From positions 1-64,000 of the forward strand of contig CAYLLN010000007.1 in NCBI GenBank assembly GCA_964384375.1: 64,000 nucleotides of DNA, in the 5' to 3' direction. A program made the position numbers and the translations under genes. The number at the start of each line of letters is the position of its first letter. Position 1 is the stretch's first letter. Shown here piece after piece: positions 16,046 through 25,420 of this stretch. The DNA comes from CAYLLN01 sp964384375 (GTDB lineage Bacteria; Planctomycetota; Planctomycetia; Pirellulales; Pirellulaceae). The notes under the pieces are model-generated. The model had not been told where the DNA came from. It was given only the letters and a program-made list of their open reading frames with translations, and did not search any database.

Positions 16046-16948
16046 ATGGCAACCATTTCCTCCAATTCGCCTCCCGGCCGTGCGCGACTCGCTCCGACGG
16101 AAATGTCGGTTTCGCGCTACGACCAGGTTGCCGGCATGTTGATTGCCGTCGTCTTCATCTTGGGCTTCATCACCCTGATGATGTTCGTCATCTGGCTGTC
16201 TTCGCGGATGTTCTTGGTACAGCCTGCGGTCGAAGTCCAAATGCTCGAGGATGTGGGAGGGGGGGGCAGCGGCGAGAACCTGGCCGGGGCAGAACAGGAA
16301 CTTCAGGAGCCAAGCCCGGAAGAGGTCCAGCAGATCGAAGAGCCGTCGGTCACCGAGTCGCTCAATGCCATTTCTTCGGTGGTAACGGCCGAGTCGCAAC
16401 AGCTCGAAGCGGTCGATGGTTCGTCGTCGTTTGGGAAAGGGGAGGGGAGCGGGCAGGGGGACGGCCGCGGACCCGGTCCCGGTGGGCCCGGCACTTCCGA
16501 CGGCGTCCCTGCCTGGGAACGCTGGGAGATCCAAATGGCCGCCAAGACGCTCGACGAATACGCCCGCCGGCTCGATTTTTTTCAGGTCGAACTTGGTGTC
16601 GCTGGCGGCGGTGACCCGAACGTGCAATACATCTCGAACCTGGCGGCTGCCAAACCAAAAGTCCGGGCGGGTTCACCCAAGGATGAGAAACGGCTGCGAT
16701 TCCTGCACCGCTCCGGCGAGCTCAAAGCGGCCGATCGGGCCCTGGCCACCAAAGCGGGTGTTAATACGAGCGGCAAAGTCGTCTTTCAGTTTTACAGCCA
16801 AGAGACCTACAACAAGCTGCTGACGCTGGAAAACGCCCGCTTGAACGGCAAGCGGATCAAGGACGTAAGAAAGACGGTGTTCGGCGTCCGCAACGTTGGG
16901 CCGCGTTTCGAGTTTTTCGTAATCGACCAGCAGTACGTCGGTGGCTAG
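16046..16948 (+). CDS. Single-pass membrane protein with TonB-like topology
   Basis: I do not recognise the family of this 300-residue protein. It has a short basic N-terminus, one strong transmembrane helix (about 28-54, starting AGMLIAVVFILGF), an acidic linker (about 65-125) and a Gly-rich stretch (GKGEGSGQGDGRGPGPGGPG, about 130-150). A C-terminal globular domain of about 135 residues follows and contains WEIQMAAKTLDEYARRLDFF. This order (cytoplasmic tip, anchor, flexible periplasmic linker, C-terminal domain) is that of TonB or TolA. The gene lies next to exbB/exbD-type genes, so it may receive energy from that channel. No TonB C-terminal signature is visible; the TonB-like role is inference. 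Confidence 0.7.
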   Translation: MATISSNSPPGRARLAPTEMSVSRYDQVAGMLIAVVFILGFITLMMFVIWLSSRMFLVQPAVEVQMLEDVGGGGSGENLAGAEQELQEPSPEEVQQIEEPSVTESLNAISSVVTAESQQLEAVDGSSSFGKGEGSGQGDGRGPGPGGPGTSDGVPAWERWEIQMAAKTLDEYARRLDFFQVELGVAGGGDPNVQYISNLAAAKPKVRAGSPKDEKRLRFLHRSGELKAADRALATKAGVNTSGKVVFQFYSQETYNKLLTLENARLNGKRIKDVRKTVFGVRNVGPRFEFFVIDQQYVGG

Positions 16949-17145
16949 CGCCAGGCGAGTTTGCTTCGCGAACGAAGTGACGCTTCGGGGTCATTCGGTT
17001 GGCCTGCGGACGAATTGCCAACTCCAGCAGAAGGTCGCGAGGTCTGCTTTCCTCGGCCTTGGCTCCAAGTAGAATCAGGATTGCATCGAGTCGATTGTCT
17101 CGGTACCTCACTGCGACCTCTCCTTCAGATCGAGTAGCCGCCGCC

Positions 17146-17799
17146 ATGGGTCTGTCCGCCGATTATTGGAATTTCATCAGCAATACGGTGTACGGTTTCC
17201 TGGCGATCGACGCGCTGTGGGGAGCGTACTGCGTGATTGTGTTGTTCATGCGCATTGCTCAGGCACGTTTTCGCAGTGAGCGACAGCAAAACGAGTTTCT
17301 GGACCGAATTGAAGCCGCAGCGCAGAAGGGGGACTTCGACACCGTACAGATCGAGTGCGAAGGGGATCGCAGGGCGGTGCCGCAACTGGCCGCTCTGGGG
17401 ATTGCCAATCGCCATTTGCCCATTGAAGAGATTCAGGAACTGCTCGTCGATCGCTTTCAGCGCGATGTCGTCTCGGACCTGGAGCATCGCGTCAATTGGA
17501 CGAATAACGTCATCAAGACGGCGCCGATGCTGGGACTCCTCGGAACGGTTCTGGGCATGATGGCGGCCTTCGGTAAAATCGCCGCGGCGGAGTCGGTGAA
17601 GCCGACGGAGTTGTCCAACGACATCGCGTTCGCCCTCATTACTACGGCGATCGGTCTGGCCATTGCGATTCCCGCAACGGCCTGTGTGGCGAGCATCAAC
17701 ATTCGCATTCGCAAGCTGGAGGATCAGGTGAGCGCTGGGCTCGTGCGACTGCTCGAAATCCTGTCGGCCGTGCAGCGTCAGAGCATGCGGAGCAAATAG
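17146..17799 (+). CDS. MotA/TolQ/ExbB family proton channel protein
   Basis: A 217-residue inner-membrane subunit expected to form the pentameric proton channel that, with ExbD-type subunits, converts proton motive force into motion or conformational work. Three transmembrane segments are visible: about 9-34, about 118-142 with the family motif APMLGLLGTVLGMMAAFGKI, and about 155-180 with NDIAFALITTAIGLAIAIPA. The soluble part between the first two is about 80 residues. The ATG at 17146 is chosen because upstream in-frame codons give an Arg/Ser-rich sequence unlike the family. The ExbD gene starts two bases after its stop, so the pair is surely co-expressed. Confidence 0.92.
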   Translation: MGLSADYWNFISNTVYGFLAIDALWGAYCVIVLFMRIAQARFRSERQQNEFLDRIEAAAQKGDFDTVQIECEGDRRAVPQLAALGIANRHLPIEEIQELLVDRFQRDVVSDLEHRVNWTNNVIKTAPMLGLLGTVLGMMAAFGKIAAAESVKPTELSNDIAFALITTAIGLAIAIPATACVASINIRIRKLEDQVSAGLVRLLEILSAVQRQSMRSK

Positions 17800-17801
17800 C
17801 C

Positions 17802-18275
17802 ATGCCTCGACTAGCAGCCAAATCGATCTTCAAACGGAAGCGCGCGGGCGAAGAGGCGGAGATGGATATCACGCCGATGATCGACTGCACGTTCCTCTTG
17901 CTGATCTTCTTTCTGGTCACTTCCAAGATGAAGGCGGACCTGCCGATCGAATTGCCCAAGGCCAAGCACGGGAGCATCGTCGTCGAGCAGTCGTCCGTCA
18001 TCCTCACGTTGGCCAAGGAGGGGGATGCCGTACTCGTTTATCGCGGTAACTCGACCAATGCGGTCGATGAAATCGCCGGGGCAAATCCTGCCGAACAAGA
18101 GGATCTCGTGGCCCAATATGTCGAGCAGCAGGCGATGCAATCGTCTCCGCCCAAGCGACAGGTCATTATCAAAGCAGCGCGGGGACTGAAGCATCGCGAC
18201 GTAGCTCGCATCCAGCGGGCTGCGGGCCGGGCCGAGGTCGATCAGCTTTTCGTCGCCGTCCTGGAAACGGAGTGA
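17802..18275 (+). CDS. ExbD/TolR family biopolymer transport protein
   Basis: A 157-residue partner of the ExbB-like channel. After a basic cytoplasmic N-terminus comes the family signature EEAEMDITPMIDCTFLLLIFF, where Asp28 corresponds to the protonatable Asp in the ExbD transmembrane helix. The periplasmic domain (about 45-157) ends with RIQRAAGRAEVDQLFVAVLE, typical of the ExbD/TolR fold. It sits two bases after the ExbB-like gene and six bases before a second, longer ExbD gene. The presence of two different ExbD proteins suggests a heteromeric shaft. Confidence 0.92.
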   Translation: MPRLAAKSIFKRKRAGEEAEMDITPMIDCTFLLLIFFLVTSKMKADLPIELPKAKHGSIVVEQSSVILTLAKEGDAVLVYRGNSTNAVDEIAGANPAEQEDLVAQYVEQQAMQSSPPKRQVIIKAARGLKHRDVARIQRAAGRAEVDQLFVAVLETE

Positions 18276-18281
18276 AGGGCG

Positions 18282-19088
18282 ATGTCCGTCCGCTGCCAGT
18301 GCCCGCATTGCCAGACCGTCGTCTCGATCTACGAGAAGGCGTTCGGGCATCGGATTCGCTGCCCCGCTTGCCAGCAACTCATCGAGGCGGTGGCCGTTAC
18401 GCCGTCCGTACCGAGTGACTTCGCTGAATCAAGCGGGGCGGACGCGGATGGCTTCCGCCACGAAACGGGTGAGCCTTCCTCTCCGGCTCGGCGGTCGGAA
18501 TCCGATCGCTGGGCCGGCGAGCCCGTGCTGATCGAGCTTGTGCCGATTGCTCCACCGGTCATCGAACCAAGCGCTGGCGGCGGATCGAAACAGCCGCAAC
18601 CTAGCCGCCGCAAACCGATCATCTTTCGCGAGAAGCGTAAGGCGGAAGAGGCTGAAATGGATATGACTCCGATGGTCGATGTCGTGTTCCAATTGCTGAT
18701 CTTCTTCATGTTGACGGCATCGTTCACGATGCAGAAGTCGCTTAACGTTCCCAAGCCGCAGCAAGACGAGGCCAGCAGCCAGGCCCAGTCGGTTGAGGAC
18801 TTTCAGAACAACCCGGAGTTCGTGGTTGTGCGCATTGATGCGGTCAATACGTATCACGTCAGCACAGCGGCCTGGCCCGATGAAATCGAGGCCCCCAGCG
18901 AGCAGGAACTGTTGGTAAGATTGAGGCTGGCCCGGCAAGGGGACGCACAGGGGAACGTTCCGTCCAAACTTTTGGTGATCGCCAATGGCGAGGCGCTGCA
19001 CGAGCGCGTGGTGACCGCGATCGACGCCGGGAACGACGTTGGGATGGAAGAGGTGCAGCTTCTGACGGTGGAAGAAGATGACGGCTAG
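18282..19088 (+). CDS. ExbD family protein with N-terminal zinc ribbon
   Basis: A 268-residue protein, about 110 residues longer than ordinary ExbD. Residues 7-30 form a zinc-ribbon-like module with two CxxC knuckles (C7/C10 and C27/C30) in CPHCQTVVSIYEKAFGHRIR-CPAC. A polar linker (about 40-120) leads to AEMDMTPMVDVVFQLLIFF, keeping the ExbD Asp at position 133. The periplasmic ExbD domain fills the rest. The zinc ribbon would be cytoplasmic, next to the channel entrance, where it could bind protein or nucleic acid. It follows the first ExbD gene by six bases. CxxC zinc ribbons of this kind occur at the N-termini of many planctomycete proteins; their role is unknown. Confidence 0.87.
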   Translation: MSVRCQCPHCQTVVSIYEKAFGHRIRCPACQQLIEAVAVTPSVPSDFAESSGADADGFRHETGEPSSPARRSESDRWAGEPVLIELVPIAPPVIEPSAGGGSKQPQPSRRKPIIFREKRKAEEAEMDMTPMVDVVFQLLIFFMLTASFTMQKSLNVPKPQQDEASSQAQSVEDFQNNPEFVVVRIDAVNTYHVSTAAWPDEIEAPSEQELLVRLRLARQGDAQGNVPSKLLVIANGEALHERVVTAIDAGNDVGMEEVQLLTVEEDDG

Positions 19089-19138
19089 GCGGCGAATCGA
19101 CGGAAAGTAAGAACGTGCTAGGCGGGGAGCGAGGCAGC

Positions 19139-22100
19139 ATGTCGGCAACCAAGGTTTTGGATCAGGCGGAAAAGCAAGGGCTGCTCGAGCCCAAGGTGAT
19201 CGCCGAGCTGCGCAAACAGGTTGCCGAATCGAAGTTTATCGTCACGCCGGAAGCGATTGCCAAAGTGCTCGTCGATAACGAGCATCTGACCCCGTTTCAG
19301 GCCCGCAAACTGGTCGCATCGGCCTTGGGCGAGCCTCCGCCGGAAGCCGAACCGAAGAAAACGCGCACCGGTCCTTCAGTACCGGATGAGCTTTCGCTCG
19401 CGGACGAGGAACCGGGGGACCGACGATTCGCAGCGCCAGCCACCTCAACCCCAGAGGATGACGTCGTCATGTTGGAGGTCGTGGATCGTCCTGCGCCACG
19501 ACCAGCGGCCGCACCGAAGCTGCCTGCGGCTGCACCCAAGCCTCCGGCAAATCCCCCGCCGAGACCGGTGGCTCCTAAGCAGGAATCGCCGCGAACCAAA
19601 CCCCCCGCTCGTCCCACTCCTCCGCCCCCTCCCGACGATCTCGTTGAATTGGAAGCGGTGCCCCCGGCCGCGCCGGCGAAGCCCGCAGCGCCGACCAAGC
19701 CCAAACCGAAGTGGAAGCCCGAACCGGGTCCCGCACCCACTCCTGCTGCACCGTCAGGCGCGCCGGCGGCGGAAACGATTGAGCTAATTCCGCTCACGCC
19801 GATCGCGCCCGCGAAGCCAGCGCCGATGTTGACGCCGCTCCCGCCGGCACCTCCTGCGCCATCATCACCCCCTGCACCGCCATCGCTGGCTCCCGTGCTC
19901 ACGCCGATAGCACCGGTGACGCCCGCTCTGACGCCGCTTCCTCCCGCAACTCCCGGAGCGGCAGCGGCTCCGGCGGAGGGGCTGCAGCCGCTGGATGATT
20001 TGCTGGTCGATCCCCTGACAGGTCAGCCCGACCCACTCGCCAGCAGCGCCCTCGCGGGCGCCCCAGTGGCGCCGCAGCGGAAAGTACCGAAGAACGTTTG
20101 GGACTCGCCCCTGTTGCTCATTGGCGGGGGCGTGCTGGGGTTGATTCTCGTCGCGTTCTTTCTGCTTTGGTATCAGCTCTTTCGCGGCTCGGCGGCGGAG
20201 CTACTGGCGAAAGGAGAAGAGGACTACAAAGCAGGCTCGTACACCAGCGCGATCTCGATTTACGACAAGTTTTTACAGAGTTACGCCAACGATCCCAACG
20301 TTTCCTACGTTCGCGTCCGCCGGGGAATGGCGCAGTTGCGGCAAGCGTCGGACGACGGCCGGAATCCGCGTCAGGGGCTGCCGGCGGCTAAGACCATCCT
20401 GCCGCAAATTGAGGCGGAAACCGACGAGTTCCCCAAGGCCCGGCTGGAACTTTCCACGCTGCTACCTGACATTGCCGACGGCTTTGCGACACAGGCGGGT
20501 GAGGCGAAGGATCGGGCGGCCAAAGAAGAACTCGTCGCGCTGACCAAGGAGGCGATGGACCTGGTCAATACGCCGTCGTACCTGCCGGCATCGCTCCGCA
20601 AGGACCGCGAAGGGCGGATCGCGGCGATTCTCGACAAGCTGAAGCTCGCCGAGCGGAGCATCGAACAGGACAAGGATTTGGCCGCGGCCCTCGGCAAAAT
20701 CGCCGCCTCCGAGCAGCAGGGAGACGCTGCGGGGGCTTACAAAGTCCGAGGCGACTTGCTCAAGCTGTACCCGATTCTCGAAGGCAACACGGATCTCGTT
20801 GCCGCGATCCGCAAAGTGGGTGACAAGGAGCGGGATCTCGTGAAGGTCACGGGAGACGAAGTCCCCGCCGAGACCGACGATCCCGAATCGGCAGCGGTGC
20901 GAATTGTCTTGGCCGCGCGCGAGGGACCGCAGGCTGCCGAGACGGCCGCGTCGATCGCCCCGATGCAGATCGAGAGCGCCGTCTATGGCTTCGATGCCGC
21001 CAGCGGTCGCGTGTTGTGGCGACGATTTGTCGGCTTTGAGTCGCAGGTTCCCCCGCAGCGTTTGGCCCGCGATGAACTGGCCGACGTGCTGGTGACTGAT
21101 GGCCGTCGGCAAGAACTGGTGCGAATTGCCGCTGCCACGGGCAAGCTCGCCTGGCGACAGGCCGTTGGCGAATCAACGCTGGCGCCGGTGCTGGGTGGCG
21201 AACACATTTTTGTGAGCACCAGCGGCGGCAAAGTCCTGCAAGTCGATCCCGAGAGCGGCGCCATTCGCGCGACTGCCACGCTGCCGCAAGGGGCGACGGT
21301 TCCGGCAGCTTTCGACTCGCGCCAAACGCGGCTGATTCAGCCGGGCGAGCATTCGACGCTCTTCGTCCTGTCTGGACAAACGCTCGAATGCATTGAGACA
21401 TACTACTTGGGCCACGCACGAGGCTCGCTCCTCGTGCCGCCGGTGTCCGTGCTCGACTACCTGCTCGTCCCTGAAAGTCCGGCCGACGACCACACGCTCA
21501 TCCACGTGTTGACTCCGGCCGGCGAGAACAAGCGACTGGGCACGATGGGGCAACCGTTTCGCCTGAAGGGTCGCGTGACCGCTCCGCTGATGGTTTCGGG
21601 TAAGCGGGTTGCCGCGGTTACCGATTTGGGCCAGATCGCTGTGTACGAGATCGACCCGGCCAATCGTCAGCAGCCCGTGCGGATCATCGCGGGGCTGGAA
21701 GCAACCGAGCGCGAGCCGACACGGTTCGCCACGGCGATCGAAGGGAATCGGCTGTGGGTGGCAAGCAAGCGATGCAGCCTGTACGAGATTCAATCGTCGG
21801 TGCAGAATCTCGCTCGCAGATGGTCGCGGCACCAGGACGACGCCTTCGTCGGCTCACTGCTGCCGCTGGGAGGCACACTGGTTCATGCTCGCCGCCGTCC
21901 TGGCTCCCCGGCTGCGATCGTCGAGGGCTGCGTCGCCGATGGCGGGCAGCCGACCTGGACCTCGCAAGTCGCCATTCCGCTGGCGGGCCTGCTTTCAGCA
22001 CCCGGTCGCAACGCTGTCGATGTAGTAACTCGCCAAGGTCGCGTGTTCTCCTTGGGGAGCGCGAATCTGTCTGGAGGCGTCGTCGATGCTCCCGCCTTTC

Positions 22101-23002
22101 CACTCGCGCAGGAGTCGTCCGGCACGATTTTCCCAGAGATTGCCGTCTCAAGTGATGGCAGCCAGGCGGTTTGGACGCAGGCGCCGCCGGGTCGGCGTGC
22201 GTTTGCTTTCGACGTAGCTGCCGGATCGCCGCCGATTCCGCTCATTTCCGCGGAGATCGACGATCAAACCGTCGCTGCCGCAGAGTTCTGGGGGACGAGC
22301 GCGGTGGCGCCGCACAAGAGCGGCCGCGTGGAATTGCTCTCGCTCGCGACGGGCAAACCGGTGGCCTTGCCGTTTATTCCCGCACTCAGCCCGAGCGAGT
22401 CCCCCGCGTGGACGCGTCCCGCTGTGCTGGCCGACGGCAGTGGCTTTGTCATCGGCGATGGCAAGCAGATGCTGTACCGCGTCGTCTTGAAGGAGCAACC
22501 GCGGGCGAATTTGGCCGCCGCAAAGGAGCAGCCGTTCGATCAGCCGCTGGCCAGCAACCTCGCTACTGCCGGCGACACGGTGTATGGCCTGGTGAAAGGG
22601 CCGACGGGGGATGTGGTGATCGCCATCGATCCGCAGTCGCTTACCCAGTCGGCCAAATGGCCCCTTTCCGGACGAGCGCAGTTTGGTCCCGAAGCGGTTG
22701 CTGGACGTGTTTATGTGGCGAGCGAAGCGGACGGCATCTTTTGCATGGATGCCGGTCAAAAGCTGCTTTGGCAAAAGCCGCTGTCGCATGGTCCGCTGGC
22801 GGGCCCGCCTGTCGCCGTCGGGTCGGGCGAGCTGCTATTGCTTTATCAGGACGGTACGCTCGCTCGCATTTCGGCCGAGAGTGGCGAGGAACTTGCCGCC
22901 TTGCAACTGGCCGAGCCGCTCGGCCGCGGTGCTGCCGTGCTCGATCGCCAGGTTCTTGCGAGCACGGCCGACGGCGTACTCTTGGTCACTCCACTCCCGT
23001 AG
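19139..23002 (+). CDS. Membrane-anchored proline-rich protein with helical and PQQ-like propeller domains
   Basis: A 1287-residue protein. Residues 1-65 form a small helical domain (IAKVLVDNEHLTPFQARKLV) like those at the N-termini of planctomycete kinase-type proteins. A long Pro/Ala-rich linker (about 100-320) leads to one transmembrane helix (about 323-347). The periplasmic part begins with TPR-like helices (about 350-560) and ends with a beta-propeller of the PQQ-binding-like repeat type (about 600-1287; repeats such as VYGFDAASGRVLWRRFVGFE). The Pro-rich part is on the cytoplasmic side if the usual positive-inside rule holds. The ATG at 19139 is used; a GTG at 19115 is also possible. It follows the zinc-ribbon ExbD gene by 50 bases. 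Confidence 0.8.
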   Translation: MSATKVLDQAEKQGLLEPKVIAELRKQVAESKFIVTPEAIAKVLVDNEHLTPFQARKLVASALGEPPPEAEPKKTRTGPSVPDELSLADEEPGDRRFAAPATSTPEDDVVMLEVVDRPAPRPAAAPKLPAAAPKPPANPPPRPVAPKQESPRTKPPARPTPPPPPDDLVELEAVPPAAPAKPAAPTKPKPKWKPEPGPAPTPAAPSGAPAAETIELIPLTPIAPAKPAPMLTPLPPAPPAPSSPPAPPSLAPVLTPIAPVTPALTPLPPATPGAAAAPAEGLQPLDDLLVDPLTGQPDPLASSALAGAPVAPQRKVPKNVWDSPLLLIGGGVLGLILVAFFLLWYQLFRGSAAELLAKGEEDYKAGSYTSAISIYDKFLQSYANDPNVSYVRVRRGMAQLRQASDDGRNPRQGLPAAKTILPQIEAETDEFPKARLELSTLLPDIADGFATQAGEAKDRAAKEELVALTKEAMDLVNTPSYLPASLRKDREGRIAAILDKLKLAERSIEQDKDLAAALGKIAASEQQGDAAGAYKVRGDLLKLYPILEGNTDLVAAIRKVGDKERDLVKVTGDEVPAETDDPESAAVRIVLAAREGPQAAETAASIAPMQIESAVYGFDAASGRVLWRRFVGFESQVPPQRLARDELADVLVTDGRRQELVRIAAATGKLAWRQAVGESTLAPVLGGEHIFVSTSGGKVLQVDPESGAIRATATLPQGATVPAAFDSRQTRLIQPGEHSTLFVLSGQTLECIETYYLGHARGSLLVPPVSVLDYLLVPESPADDHTLIHVLTPAGENKRLGTMGQPFRLKGRVTAPLMVSGKRVAAVTDLGQIAVYEIDPANRQQPVRIIAGLEATEREPTRFATAIEGNRLWVASKRCSLYEIQSSVQNLARRWSRHQDDAFVGSLLPLGGTLVHARRRPGSPAAIVEGCVADGGQPTWTSQVAIPLAGLLSAPGRNAVDVVTRQGRVFSLGSANLSGGVVDAPAFPLAQESSGTIFPEIAVSSDGSQAVWTQAPPGRRAFAFDVAAGSPPIPLISAEIDDQTVAAAEFWGTSAVAPHKSGRVELLSLATGKPVALPFIPALSPSESPAWTRPAVLADGSGFVIGDGKQMLYRVVLKEQPRANLAAAKEQPFDQPLASNLATAGDTVYGLVKGPTGDVVIAIDPQSLTQSAKWPLSGRAQFGPEAVAGRVYVASEADGIFCMDAGQKLLWQKPLSHGPLAGPPVAVGSGELLLLYQDGTLARISAESGEELAALQLAEPLGRGAAVLDRQVLASTADGVLLVTPLP

Positions 23003-23014
23003 TCAGATGCCCGC

Positions 23015-25420
23015 GTGAACCGTCCGCATCGATTCTCGTCGTTCCTTCGCACGGCAGCCTGGCTGTCGCTCGTCACGATTGCGGTTGTGGCGATTGCGTT
23101 CATGGCAGCGCCGACAGATGCCTTCGCTCAGGCTGCTCCAGGAGGGCGCATCATCGACCGCGAGCCGTTCGACCGGATGACGCTGGACGCGGCCAACGAC
23201 AACAAGGTGCTGCTACTGAAACCGGTTCCTCTCCCCGGTCGCCGATTGCCCGAGAAACCGAAGCTGAGCGACAAGCTGCGTGTCCGCCTACTTGCCGACG
23301 ACCAGGAGTACGAAGTCCTCTGGCAGAACGTTGCCAAGCTCGAGCTCTTCGACGAGATGGTGCTCGCCGAGGCGAACCAACTCGCCGCCGACAGCAAGTT
23401 CGACGAGGCGTATGAGTACTTCACGTTCCTGATGGAGTACTACTCGAAGGTGCCAGGACTTGCCTCTTCGCAGCAGTCCTACTTGTACCTGTCGTCGGCA
23501 GCCGCGTTTCGGGCACAAAAGTACGATGAAGCGCTCGCTTTGGCCGAGGAGTTGCTCTCCCAGAATCGCGATTACAAGGCGAGCGAGACCTCGCCGACGA
23601 TGCTGGCCGTGCTCGGCAACATTGCCGACAAGTTGATCGGTCAGTACGTCGAAAAGCAGGACTACCGCTCGGCCCGCACGTTGCTCGGCCGCCTGGCGAC
23701 AAAGTATCAGGCGGCAGGCGAGCCGTTCGCGGTCCGTTGGCGGGACGAACTGAGCGGTCGAGCCGCCACCCAGCGCGATTTGGCCCGTGCGCACCTGGAA
23801 GCGGGCCGATTCGTTGAAGCTTACGACGCAACAGCCGCAATGCGTTCGATCTGGCCGGAAGTGGAAGGGGGGCAAGAACTCGCGGCCGACATCGCCCGCC
23901 GCTTCCCCCGTGTCGTTGTTGGGGTTGATCACCCGGCATTTGCGCCCGATAGCCGCAGCCTCATCGCCCCGGCCGCTCGGCGCGTCGGCCGATTGCTCGA
24001 ACGAGGACTCTTGGAGTTTGTTGGGCCCGGCCCGGAGGGTGGCAACTATGTCTCCCCGGTTGCAACCGTTGAGCAGAGCGTGGATGGCCTTGAATTGCTG
24101 TTCAGTCTGAAGCCCGAATCGGAACTAACAGGGCATCAGCTCTCAAACTTGCTGCTCGGTTGGGCGCGGCCGGGCCATGATGGTTTCGATCCTGCCTGGG
24201 CTCGCACGCTGGCCACCGTCCGGGTCAACGGCGTCAGTCGCGTGCAAGCGCAGCTGAAATCGCCCCACGTGCTGGCCAAGGCTCTGTTGCAGCAAAGCTA
24301 TGATCCAACGCCGAGCGTGGGCCAGCCCGGTGTGCGCGGCAGCGGACCGTTCTACGTTTTTGCCAAGGACGAAGGGACGCTGCGACTGGCGGTCAATGAC
24401 CGCCCAGGCGTCGAGCGAGTACAACTTGCCGAGATCACGGAGCGTCACTTTTCCGATCCGACGCGGGCCATTCTCGCCCTCAAACGGGGTGAGATCGACG
24501 TGCTCGGCCGCGTCTATCCCGGAGACTTGCCGTCGCTCAAGAGCGACCCCGAAATCGCACTCGGCTCGCTCGCGATGCCGACGTCGCATGTGCTGATCGT
24601 CCGCGAGCGGCATCCGTTTTTGGCGAACCGGACGTTTCGGCGTTCGCTCGTGTATGGGCTCAATCGCGAACTTTTGCTGAACCAGGGAATCCTTCGCGGT
24701 CAGAAGCTCCCCGGATTTCGCGTCGTCAGCGCGCCGTTCCCGGCATCCGCAGGGACGGACGAATCGCAAGCGTATGCCTACGACGAGCAAATCACCCCAC
24801 GTCCCTACGACCCGCGGCTGGCCCTGACGCTCCGCCTCGTTGCCGAGCGCGAGCTGAAGACCGCCTACGAGAAGCTGTTGCAGAAGCCGCCGGAACTGAC
24901 GCCGCTCCTCCTCGGTCACCCGGCCGACGAAACGTCGCGCATCGCCTGCCGGGCGATTGCCAAGCAGTGGGAACTGATCGGTGTGAAGTCAAAGCTCGCT
25001 GAATTTCCACCCGGCGAGTTCAACGACAAAGGGGCGTGCGATCTCGTGTACATGCAGGCCACCGCTTGGGAGCCGGTGGTCGATGCGGGGCGTCTGCTTG
25101 GGCCAGAAGGGGTCTCGCCAGTCGGCAACTCGTTCGTCCAGCTGACGTTGCGGCAGATCGAACGGGCGACGAACTGGCAAGAAGCCCGCGAACGCTTCCG
25201 GCATTTGCACCGGCTGCTGCACGAGGATGTGTCCGTCATTCCGCTCTATCAAACGTTCGATCAGTACGCCTATCGGAAGTCACTCCAAGGACTGGATGCG
25301 CCACGGGTGACTCTCTATCAGAATGTTGCGCAGTGGCAAGTCGGCGCGACGCTTGCCGCCGCGCCGATGGGGAATCGCAATGAAGCCGCCGTCGCCACCG
25401 AGCGGAGGAGCGGCCCATGA
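23015..25420 (+). CDS. Exported protein with TPR-like domain fused to a family-5 solute-binding domain
   Basis: An 801-residue exported protein. After the signal peptide (about 1-38) there is a helical repeat region (about 100-300), for example FDEAYEYFTFLMEYYSKV and KYDEALALAEELL. From about 305 the sequence fits the extracellular solute-binding protein family 5 (peptide/nickel type): GSGPFYVFAKDEGTLRL, ALKRGEIDVLGRVYPGDL, FRRSLVYGLNRELLL, HEDVSVIPLYQTFDQYAYRK. No ABC permease or ATPase is nearby. The fused helical region is not usual for binding proteins. The start is the GTG at 23015, 12 bases after the previous stop. Its last bases overlap the next gene (ATGA). Confidence 0.85.
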   Translation: MNRPHRFSSFLRTAAWLSLVTIAVVAIAFMAAPTDAFAQAAPGGRIIDREPFDRMTLDAANDNKVLLLKPVPLPGRRLPEKPKLSDKLRVRLLADDQEYEVLWQNVAKLELFDEMVLAEANQLAADSKFDEAYEYFTFLMEYYSKVPGLASSQQSYLYLSSAAAFRAQKYDEALALAEELLSQNRDYKASETSPTMLAVLGNIADKLIGQYVEKQDYRSARTLLGRLATKYQAAGEPFAVRWRDELSGRAATQRDLARAHLEAGRFVEAYDATAAMRSIWPEVEGGQELAADIARRFPRVVVGVDHPAFAPDSRSLIAPAARRVGRLLERGLLEFVGPGPEGGNYVSPVATVEQSVDGLELLFSLKPESELTGHQLSNLLLGWARPGHDGFDPAWARTLATVRVNGVSRVQAQLKSPHVLAKALLQQSYDPTPSVGQPGVRGSGPFYVFAKDEGTLRLAVNDRPGVERVQLAEITERHFSDPTRAILALKRGEIDVLGRVYPGDLPSLKSDPEIALGSLAMPTSHVLIVRERHPFLANRTFRRSLVYGLNRELLLNQGILRGQKLPGFRVVSAPFPASAGTDESQAYAYDEQITPRPYDPRLALTLRLVAERELKTAYEKLLQKPPELTPLLLGHPADETSRIACRAIAKQWELIGVKSKLAEFPPGEFNDKGACDLVYMQATAWEPVVDAGRLLGPEGVSPVGNSFVQLTLRQIERATNWQEARERFRHLHRLLHEDVSVIPLYQTFDQYAYRKSLQGLDAPRVTLYQNVAQWQVGATLAAAPMGNRNEAAVATERRSGP

